A DNA stretch of 64,000 bases from Amycolatopsis jejuensis. Its GTDB lineage: Bacteria > Actinomycetota > Actinomycetes > Mycobacteriales > Pseudonocardiaceae. Each line of letters starts with the position of its first letter. Within the stretch, counting starts at the first letter, position 1. The translations under genes and the position numbers were made by a program. The DNA lies in contig NZ_JNYZ01000029.1 of assembly GCF_000717335.1 (NCBI RefSeq), positions 62,001-126,000 of the forward strand, given 5' to 3'. Below are positions 58,464 to 64,000 of this stretch, one piece after another. The notes beneath the pieces were generated by a model. The model saw nothing but the letters and a program-made list of their open reading frames with translations. It was not told the DNA's origin and ran no database searches.

Positions 58464-59900
58464 GTGAGGGCGATGGCAGGGCGGCGAGAAGCGCTGATTT
58501 TGGCTCGCGAGGACGCCGGGCATACCCAAGAGACCCTTGCTGCAGTGCTCGGCGTGGATCGGACGACCGTTGCGCGCTGGGAAGCCGGTGGGCATCGTCC
58601 GTTGCCTCACCAGTGGCCGGAGCTGGGCCGCGCGCTCGGGCGGCCGGTCGCGGATGTTCGGGCGTTGTTCGGGGGTGGCTTGCCGGAGGTGGGAGGCTCT
58701 GCGCTTGCGTCGGCCTTCGCGTGGCTGGACAAGTCGGTGGGCTGGACTGCGGGCACTGCTCGACGCGCTGCGCGAGCAAAGCCGGGTCGCGCGCGTTCGC
58801 TTAGTCGCCAAGCGGCCGAGGCCGAGGCACTTCGGCGGTATTACGGCGCGCCCGAGGGCACGTATTGCTACTTCGGCGCGAGGGTCGGCGGCGAAGCCGT
58901 CGCCACGAGCGTGGTTACCAGACCGGGTTGGACCAATCTCCGATGTTCGCTCGATGGCCACCGGGACGCGCTCGCGCTTGATGCCCGTGCTGGAGCGGCG
59001 CGAAGGACCGTGACTCCGGACGTCGCCGTGGCCCGGCTGGCGGAGGCTGCGACGGCGGCCGTCCGGATTGCTGACCGGCCGCTCTATCGGTTGCTTGACG
59101 TTGACGTACACGCCGACCGTGTCGGCGGGACGGTCGGCACAACATCGTTTGTCGAGTACGCGTTAGGGCCGGATCTGCTCGAACGGGAGTTGGCGACTGG
59201 TGAGACCCAATTGCGGAGCGAGCTCTTGCCGGATTTCTCCAGCGTGTTCGACGTGCGTAACAGGCTTTGCGCTGGTGGGGTGCTGGCGCTGACGGCGATT
59301 GCGCGGCCGGAGGGCTCGGCGCGCGGCGAGGCTGACTATCTCCTGCTCGTGCAGGAACGGTCGGATCACGTGGTCAACGGGTCGCAGCGACTCGCCGTGA
59401 TCCCGAAGGGGTTTCATGGGCCGCTGGCGGACAAGCGTGGTGACGCGCGGATCGGCGCGACCCTCCGGCGTGAGCTGGAAGAGGAACTGTTCGGCCGGGA
59501 TGACGTCGACACCACGGCGGAGGCGCAGCGTGCGGCGGACCCGATGCACCCGGCGCGGTTGTCGGAGCCGATGCGGTGGCTCATGGCGGAGCCGGGCCGG
59601 ATGCGGATGGAGTGCACCGGGTTCGGGTTCAACCTGGTCAGCGGTAACTACGAGTTCGCCGCGCTCGTCGTGATCGAGGGTGAGGAGTTTTGGCCGCGGT
59701 TCGGTGGAGTGGTCGAAGCGAACTGGGAGGTCTCCGGTCTCAGGCAGTACTCGTCGCTTGATCGGGAGCTGGTTGGTGAGCTGATCGCAGACGAGAAATG
59801 GACGAACGAAGGCTTGTTCGCGTTTCTGCTCGGGCTGCGGAGATTGTCGGAAATCGGTGGTGATCGGGTATCGTTGCCGCCGATTGAATTACGTTGCTGA
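58464..59900 (+). CDS. XRE-type HTH regulator with a Nudix-box domain (copy 1)
   Basis: A 478-residue protein from GTG 58464 (AGAGGAGG four bases upstream) or ATG 58473. The N-terminal HTH reads EALILAREDAGHTQETLAAV, then GVDRTTVARWEAGGHRP. The C-terminal half has KGFHGPLADKRGDARIGATL then RRELEEELFGRDD near 330-355, a Nudix-like box (RE-x2-EE-x-G), and conserved PMHPARLSEPMRWLMAEPGR. It is a paralogue of the gene at 60236 and convergent with the cupin gene, overlapping its end by 12 bases. It may sense a nucleotide-type ligand rather than hydrolyse one. Confidence 0.7.
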   Translation: MRAMAGRREALILAREDAGHTQETLAAVLGVDRTTVARWEAGGHRPLPHQWPELGRALGRPVADVRALFGGGLPEVGGSALASAFAWLDKSVGWTAGTARRAARAKPGRARSLSRQAAEAEALRRYYGAPEGTYCYFGARVGGEAVATSVVTRPGWTNLRCSLDGHRDALALDARAGAARRTVTPDVAVARLAEAATAAVRIADRPLYRLLDVDVHADRVGGTVGTTSFVEYALGPDLLERELATGETQLRSELLPDFSSVFDVRNRLCAGGVLALTAIARPEGSARGEADYLLLVQERSDHVVNGSQRLAVIPKGFHGPLADKRGDARIGATLRRELEEELFGRDDVDTTAEAQRAADPMHPARLSEPMRWLMAEPGRMRMECTGFGFNLVSGNYEFAALVVIEGEEFWPRFGGVVEANWEVSGLRQYSSLDRELVGELIADEKWTNEGLFAFLLGLRRLSEIGGDRVSLPPIELRC

Positions 59901-60239
59901 CGGCCACCGGACGGTCAGCACGACGGAATCGGCGATGGCTTCCCAGGAATGGTCGATTCCTGGTCCCCACATGACGTAGTCGCCTTGGCGTGTCATGGTT
60001 TTCGTGCCGGTGGTGAGGTGAATCCGGAACTCGCCGGAAATGAGCATCAGGAGCGTGGTGCGCTGGTCGTCGGCTGTCCACTCAGGACGCCTGTCTCCGG
60101 CAGGATGGTTCGCCCACTTGACTTCTACGTCGGTCGTGGCTCGAACGCCGTGTGACGGGTCGAGGAAATGGCCGATCAGCCAGCCGCGGTTGTCGGCGGC
60201 GTCTTCGTTGGCGTTGCCGCTCGTCCAGCCGTCTGTCAC
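59889..60239 (-). CDS. Cupin-fold protein
   Basis: A 116-residue protein. I chose GTG 60239, which overlaps the TGA of the upstream XRE/Nudix gene (GTGA) and has GGGAG eight bases upstream; ATG 60254 is another option. A double-stranded beta-helix pattern is visible: VEVKWANHPAGDRRPEWTA, LLMLISGEFRIHLTTGT, QGDYVMWGPGIDHSWEAI. The metal-binding residues of classical cupins are only partly present. It is coupled to the regulator, so it may be its ligand-binding partner or an enzyme it controls. Confidence 0.75.
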   Translation of the reverse strand: MTDGWTSGNANEDAADNRGWLIGHFLDPSHGVRATTDVEVKWANHPAGDRRPEWTADDQRTTLLMLISGEFRIHLTTGTKTMTRQGDYVMWGPGIDHSWEAIADSVVLTVRWPSAT

Positions 60240-61774
60240 TCGCTGATCTCCCATTCGATCACCGGAAGTCGCACCCGTTCTCCGCCGATTCCTGCAAGGC
60301 GCCGTAGTCCTTGCGTCATGGCGAACAATCCTTCGTTGCTCCACGCTACATCACTCAGTAGCTCGGTGACGAGTTCGGCGTCTGTGGTCGAATATTGGCG
60401 GAGAGTGGTTGATTCCCAATTTGCGGCCACTACGCCGCCGTACTGGCGCCAGAATTCTTCGTCTTCGATGACGATGAGGCTGGCGAACTCGAAGTTACCG
60501 CTTACCAAGTTCAAGCCGAACCCGGTCGTCTCCATGCGAAGGCGGCCGGGTTCTTGCATGAGCCAGCGCATGGGTTCCGACATGAGTGTCGGGTGCATGG
60601 GGTCCGCCGTCAGTGAGTCGGCGACGGTGTTGTCGATGTCCGGGCGGCCGAACAACTCCTCTTCCATCTCGCGGCGGAGGGTGGCGCCGATCTGCGCGTC
60701 GTGGCGGACGTCGGTGAGCGGCTGGTGGAAGCCCTTCGGGATGACCGCGAGGCGGCGGTTCGCGTTCAGGACGTTGCCGGAGCGTTCTTGGACCAGCAGG
60801 ACGTAGTCAGCCGGGCCGCGGAACGGATCGGCCGGCCGGGCGATTGCGGTGAGGGCGAGAGCGCCACCGGCGCAGAGTCGGTCGCCGACACTCAGGGCGG
60901 AAGCGAGGTCGGGCAGGTAATGGTCCCGCAACGGAAGCTTGAGTGGTCCGCCTGCGGTGATGGCGTCGACCAGCTCACCCTCTAGCAGGTCCATGGTCAG
61001 CGCGTAGTGGACGAAGTGCGTGATGCCGAAAGAGCCGGACAGCTGGTGCTCGGCGATGTCCAGCGTTAGGGCGCGGAACAGCGGGCTGTTCACAAGGCGG
61101 GTGTTCATGGCCAGTGACTCGGCGAGCCGGTGAACGGCGGCAGTGGTGGTGCATTCGTCAATGGCGACATCCGTCCCCGGCTGGGCGGTGGCGACTCTGA
61201 ACCGGTCTGATGCCGGGCGTAGGTCGCAGTCGAGGTCGAGCCAGTCCGCGCAGGTCAGGATGCTGGTGGTCACGAGTTCGTCGCCGAACCGTGCGGTGTA
61301 CAGGCCGTGTTCGCCGGTTCGGGTGCCGTAGTAGTTGGTGAGTGCGTCGGCCGTGTCGCTTTGGGTGACCCAGCTGCGGCGGGTGCTGCGGTCTCGCAGT
61401 GCTTGGGTGTCCAACTGCGCGGTTTTGGCTGCGACGGCGCGGCGGGCGGTTCCGGGTGGCCAGTGTGCGTGCTGGTCGATCCATTCGAGCGCGGATGTGA
61501 TGTTCGGATCGTCCATGCGGGGATCGGTGGGAGCCGCGGTTGGAGCGCCGGTCAGCTCGGCGAAACGGGCCCGCTCAGCGTGACCGATCCGTTCGTAAGC
61601 GCGGTCGAGTAGCTGTTGCATCTCCGACCGCTGGCGCAAGTCTGGCTTTTCGTGCCAGGACGCGACCGTGCGGACGCCGATGCCGAGGTGTGCGGCGAAA
61701 CCCTCATTGCTCATTCGGAGTGCGGCTTGTAGCGCTGATGCTGTTCGGCCTGTCCATTTGTCGGCCGGATTCAT
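60236..61774 (-). CDS. XRE-type HTH regulator with a Nudix-box domain (copy 2)
   Basis: A 512-residue protein starting at ATG 61774 (GGGAGG nine bases upstream). The N-terminal region has a diverged HTH (ALRMSNEGFAAHLGIGVRTV). The C-terminal half closely parallels the gene at 58464: VLLVQERSGNVLNANRRLAV, DAQIGATLRREMEEELFGRP and DPMHPTLMSEPMRWLMQEPG. Four phased TGCA repeats lie just upstream, likely its operator. Its stop overlaps the cupin gene. The duplicated regulators on opposite strands flanking a cupin look like a small cassette. Confidence 0.72.
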   Translation of the reverse strand: MNPADKWTGRTASALQAALRMSNEGFAAHLGIGVRTVASWHEKPDLRQRSEMQQLLDRAYERIGHAERARFAELTGAPTAAPTDPRMDDPNITSALEWIDQHAHWPPGTARRAVAAKTAQLDTQALRDRSTRRSWVTQSDTADALTNYYGTRTGEHGLYTARFGDELVTTSILTCADWLDLDCDLRPASDRFRVATAQPGTDVAIDECTTTAAVHRLAESLAMNTRLVNSPLFRALTLDIAEHQLSGSFGITHFVHYALTMDLLEGELVDAITAGGPLKLPLRDHYLPDLASALSVGDRLCAGGALALTAIARPADPFRGPADYVLLVQERSGNVLNANRRLAVIPKGFHQPLTDVRHDAQIGATLRREMEEELFGRPDIDNTVADSLTADPMHPTLMSEPMRWLMQEPGRLRMETTGFGLNLVSGNFEFASLIVIEDEEFWRQYGGVVAANWESTTLRQYSTTDAELVTELLSDVAWSNEGLFAMTQGLRRLAGIGGERVRLPVIEWEISE

Positions 61775-61800
61775 CAGTGTGCGCCTCCCGAATTCGAAGC

Positions 61801-61842
61801 TGCATTGATCGTGCACTGGTCCTGCATTGGCGATGCATGGGA
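61801..61842. repeat. Four TGCA-centred repeats at an exact 11-bp period
   Basis: TGCATTGATCG, TGCACTGGTCC, TGCATTGGCGA and TGCATGGGAA begin at 61801, 61812, 61823 and 61834. They lie 27-68 bases upstream of the XRE/Nudix gene start at 61774. The exact one-turn phasing would place a bound protein repeatedly on one face of the helix, so an array operator or iteron-like site is plausible. Confidence 0.55.
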
Positions 61843-61912
61843 ACTGTCGCCGCTTCGGCCTTGAATTCCGGGTATGGAAATCACCTGGTTCATCAGCCCG
61901 AAGCGGCGGCCG

Positions 61913-62293
61913 TCAGCGTTTCTTCTGCACGTGGTCCACGACGGTCGCCAGACTGGTCTGGACCTTGTCCAGCCGGTCGGTGATGTCGGCGAGGCGCTGT
62001 TCGAGCGCGTCGAGGCGGGACCACAGTTCGCCGCCGTCGTCGGCCGGTTCGTCGGGGTGTGGCGGCGTGCGGTTCTGCAGCACGGCCTGCAGATGCTGCG
62101 GGTGCCAGCCGAGCGTGGTCGACAGTGCTTCGAGCGTGCGCGCGCTCCGTCGGCGCTCGACCGTGTGGTGCTGCAGCTCGCGCACGATCGCCTGCGACAC
62201 GTGCGATCGCTCGGCCAGCTCGCGCTGCCGCCAGCCGAGCTCCTGCACGCGCATGTCGATCGCCTTCGCGACCGCCGCCCAATCCTCCGACAC
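61913..62293 (-). CDS. XRE-family HTH protein with C-terminal coiled coil
   Basis: A 126-residue protein starting at GTG 62293 (GGAGG five bases upstream). The HTH reads KAIDMRVQELGWRQRELAER, then HVSQAIVRELQHHTVERRR, then TLEALSTTLGWHPQHLQAVL. The last ~45 residues (LWSRLDALEQRLADITDRLD...) form heptads. Divergent from the excisionase-like gene at 62451, as expected for a repressor that controls element excision or transfer. Confidence 0.8.
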   Translation of the reverse strand: MSEDWAAVAKAIDMRVQELGWRQRELAERSHVSQAIVRELQHHTVERRRSARTLEALSTTLGWHPQHLQAVLQNRTPPHPDEPADDGGELWSRLDALEQRLADITDRLDKVQTSLATVVDHVQKKR

Positions 62294-62395
62294 CTATTCC
62301 TCCGCGCTCCGCCTCAGCGCCGAGATTAGCGGTTCATTGCGCTTTTCTCGCGCCGCATAGCGGATGTGCCGCGGCGCGTCGGATATCCCTGTCTA

Positions 62396-62424
62396 TTGGA
62401 CAGCTGAAATCAACAACATAGTCT
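62396..62424 (+). promoter_or_regulatory. Promoter of the WhiB/SpdB block
   Basis: TTGGAC (62396-62401) and TAGTCT (62419-62424) are 17 bases apart, in an AT-richer patch 27 bases before ATG 62451. The start should lie near 62431. Confidence 0.55.
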
Positions 62425-62450
62425 TGAAATCATCAGATTGGCCATTTCTC

Positions 62451-62627
62451 ATGAACTCAAATCTCACTTTTCACACGCCGGATGAAGCGGCTTGGCTGCT
62501 CGGCATCTCGCGGGGCGCGGTCGGTCGGGCCATCCGGACTCGCAAGCTGCGAGTGGTCCGGCGCCGGGAAGGGCTCCGCATCCCGTCGACCGAACTGACG
62601 CGCGTCCTCGGCGGAGGTGCGGCGTGA
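62451..62627 (+). CDS. Excisionase-like MerR/HTH_17 DNA-binding protein
   Basis: A 58-residue protein: FHTPDEAAWLLGISRGAVGR then AIRTRKLRVVRRREGLRIPS. This is the winged-HTH layout of Xis/excisionase proteins. No clear ribosome-binding site precedes ATG 62451; its stop overlaps the WhiB ATG (TGATG). In actinobacterial integrative elements such a gene commonly sits with whiB and spd genes. Confidence 0.78.
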   Translation: MNSNLTFHTPDEAAWLLGISRGAVGRAIRTRKLRVVRRREGLRIPSTELTRVLGGGAA

Positions 62628-62950
62628 TGGACGAACTCACTTTGATCGGGATTGCTTGGCGGCTCGATGCGCTGCGTTGGGTGCCGTCCGACGTGCTCTA
62701 CGACGTCGTGACCAGGGACGGAGTCTGCATGTGGCTCCATGATGGGGACCCGCCTCCGGCTGCGTCGGACAGGGAACTTGCCGCGCGGCTTTGTGCTGGG
62801 TGCCCGGTGCAGGACATGTGCTTGGAGCTGGAGTTGCGGACCGGAGGGGCTGCCACAGTCGGAGTCTGGGGCGGGATGACGGACGACGACCGGCAAGCGT
62901 TGCACCCGCACTGGCTGCGCCGTGGCGAGCGGGCCGGAGGTGCGCGATGA
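62627..62950 (+). CDS. WhiB-family iron-sulfur transcription factor
   Basis: A 107-residue WhiB-like protein. The four cysteines are in DGVCMWLHDG (about residue 35) and LCAGCPVQDMCLELEL (about 58-67), in the C-x(n)-CxxC-x5-C pattern, followed by the GVWGGMTDDDR turn. It should carry a [4Fe-4S] cluster. Element-borne WhiB proteins are common in Streptomyces/Amycolatopsis AICEs and phages. Both ends overlap neighbours (TGATG, ATGA). Confidence 0.9.
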   Translation: MDELTLIGIAWRLDALRWVPSDVLYDVVTRDGVCMWLHDGDPPPAASDRELAARLCAGCPVQDMCLELELRTGGAATVGVWGGMTDDDRQALHPHWLRRGERAGGAR

Positions 62951-63276
62951 ACGGGCTGACCGTCACGCCGACGCAGCTCATGGCCGGAGTCGGTGTGTTG
63001 CTGGTGCTGTTCTGGGTGTGGCGCGCGGGTGCGCGCCGGGCGAAGTTGGCTGCAGAGAAGGCGCGGTCCGGGGCGCGGCTGATATCGCTTGCCGGGCGGG
63101 TCTTGTTCAATGCGGCGCTGATTGTGGCTGTTCAGTGGGTCGTGATCGCGCACCAGGGCGGGCCGTGCTTGCTGTTGGCGGTGCTGGGGTTGCCTGCGCT
63201 GTTCGCGTCGTATGCGCTGACTCGGGCGCTGACTGTGACGACGGTCGAGACCTCGAAGCGGGGTGGTCGGCGATGA
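62947..63276 (+). CDS. Small membrane protein (Spd-type)
   Basis: A 109-residue protein with two or three membrane segments (LMAGVGVLLVLFWVWRAG, VLFNAALIVAVQWVVI, LLLAVLGLPALFASYAL) and basic termini. It is translationally coupled to whiB and to the next gene (ATGA). Such genes in AICEs are spread (Spd) functions in intramycelial transfer; the assignment here comes from context. Confidence 0.6.
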   Translation: MNGLTVTPTQLMAGVGVLLVLFWVWRAGARRAKLAAEKARSGARLISLAGRVLFNAALIVAVQWVVIAHQGGPCLLLAVLGLPALFASYALTRALTVTTVETSKRGGRR

Positions 63277-63959
63277 GTGGGGCGCAGAAGCTCGCGCGGG
63301 ACGCTGCCGAGGCGGCGGAGGTTCGGGCGTATCAGACCGACCCGGATGTGGTCGCGTTGCGGATTGAGCGCGTGCGGCGGCAGGTCGACTGGATGGCGTG
63401 GTCCGGGATCGTGCTCGGTCTGGGGTTCACGATGACGAACGTGCAGACGTTCGCGTCGGTCGGTACGGCGGTCTGGTCGTTGCCGTGGCTGGCGGCGTGG
63501 GTGTTGGACCCGACAGTTTCGTTGGTATTGCTCGCGATTCTCCGTGCGGAGCAGGTGACGGCGCGGTACCAGGTGCGGACGGGGCCGTGGGTGCGGCGGG
63601 CGAAGTGGTTCACGCTTGCGGCGACGTATGTCATGAACACGTGGACGTCGTTCATGGGCGGTTCGGCGGCGGAGATCGTGTTGCATTCGGTGCCTCCGTT
63701 GGTGGTGTTCGTGGCGGTGGAGGCGGTCACGGATCTTCGGGACAAGCTGACGGATGCTGTGCTGGTTGCAGCCGGTGCTGGTCGGCCTGGGGAGCCTGGG
63801 CGGCGGAAGCTGTTCGCGGACTACCTCGCGGAGGCGCGGGCGGCTTGGGCGCCGGAGGTTGAGATAACGCCGGCGTGGGTTCGGCAAGTGACGGCGTGTT
63901 CGCGCGGGTTGTCGCCGCGGTTGGCTCGGGCGCTGCGTGCGGAGGTGGCTGATGGCTGA
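63273..63959 (+). CDS. SpdB/DUF2637-like membrane protein
   Basis: A 228-residue protein with about four membrane segments (MAWSGIVLGLGFTMTNVQTF, AAWVLDPTVSLVLLAIL, WFTLAATYVMNTWTSFMGG, VPPLVVFVAVEAVTDL). This is the DUF2637/SpdB layout of actinobacterial integrative elements. The C-terminus is soluble (RKLFADYLAEARAAWAPEVE). It overlaps the next gene by eight bases. Likely role in plasmid or element spread between hyphal compartments. Confidence 0.65.
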   Translation: MSGAQKLARDAAEAAEVRAYQTDPDVVALRIERVRRQVDWMAWSGIVLGLGFTMTNVQTFASVGTAVWSLPWLAAWVLDPTVSLVLLAILRAEQVTARYQVRTGPWVRRAKWFTLAATYVMNTWTSFMGGSAAEIVLHSVPPLVVFVAVEAVTDLRDKLTDAVLVAAGAGRPGEPGRRKLFADYLAEARAAWAPEVEITPAWVRQVTACSRGLSPRLARALRAEVADG

Positions 63960-64000
63960 CGACGCGTTGGTCAGGGCTGATCCGGTGCTTGACGGTGAGT
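63952..64000 (+). CDS. Start of a further gene, cut by the right edge
   Basis: ATG 63952 overlaps the previous stop by eight bases and stays open for the 16 complete codons that remain (MADDALVRADPVLDGE). In AICEs the gene after spdB-type genes is often the FtsK/TraB translocase; too little is visible to say. Confidence 0.5.
   Translation, partial: MADDALVRADPVLDGE

Noticed and set aside
1..64000. tRNA, rRNA or CRISPR arrays
   Set aside because: I looked for tRNA-like T-loop and anticodon arms and for regularly spaced long repeats and saw none; a covariance-model scan would be decisive.

Overview
The window is strongly GC-rich, high-GC codon-biased actinobacterial DNA. GTG starts are common, most operons use ATGA/GTGA/TGATG start-stop overlaps, and there are WhiB, PucR, Scr1-type XRE and SpdB-like genes. 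My inference is a Pseudonocardiaceae genome of the Amycolatopsis type. I saw no rRNA, tRNA or CRISPR array. The left 52 kb looks like a dense catabolic region and the right 12 kb like accessory or mobile DNA.

1-8.3 kb: the start of a prolyl oligopeptidase (minus strand, cut by the window edge) and a PucR regulator diverge from a tight operon. That operon encodes a complete P450 electron chain (flavoprotein ferredoxin reductase, 7Fe ferredoxin, CYP), an alpha/beta hydrolase, a luciferase-like (LLM) oxidoreductase, a DUF1028 protein and a SnoaL/NTF2-like protein. 8.3-10.3 kb: a second PucR-type regulator and a decayed ECF sigma gene.

10.3-28.6 kb: a probable TetR regulon. Six copies of an imperfect 18-bp palindrome (consensus ATACCRACYRGTCGGAAT) stand before ribBA, before the operon starting at 11735, twice before the LLM gene at 22589, before the tetR gene itself, and before the mmsA-like operon at 25048. 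The controlled genes include a RutA homologue, two more LLM monooxygenases, a flavin reductase (RutF role), two RidA/RutC proteins, an amidohydrolase, a divergent Amt-type membrane protein lacking both pore histidines, two aldehyde dehydrogenases, a GMC oxidoreductase and two acyl-CoA dehydrogenases, one broken by an in-frame TGA. RibBA would supply flavin precursor. Together this resembles a rewired Rut (pyrimidine ring-opening) pathway for an unknown N-heterocycle, ending in semialdehyde and acyl-CoA oxidation.

28.6-36.5 kb: ordinary accessory genes. These are two MFS exporters, a divergent TetR, a lipoprotein, an HxlR/hydrolase pair with a clear operator, and a GT-C glycosyltransferase. 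36.7-51.7 kb: a two-component flavin monooxygenase, a Tim44-like protein, a PaaX-family regulator, and a long hydantoinase/oxoprolinase operon (two HyuA, two HyuB, two amidohydrolases, an Asp/Glu racemase, a DUF917 protein). Two nearly identical promoters, with -10 boxes only six bases before an ATG, precede the Tim44-like gene and the hydantoinase operon.

51.8-64 kb: a frameshifted serine-recombinase C-terminus marks the edge of an AT-richer segment. It holds a frameshifted pentapeptide-repeat membrane protein and a minus-strand module of a DUF5343-like protein, a PLD-like protein and a 55-aa ORF. Beyond it lie an XRE/DUF5753 regulator, two paralogous XRE plus Nudix-box regulators, a cupin, and the beginning of an AICE-like block (HTH, excisionase-like, WhiB, SpdB-like membrane proteins) that runs off the right edge.
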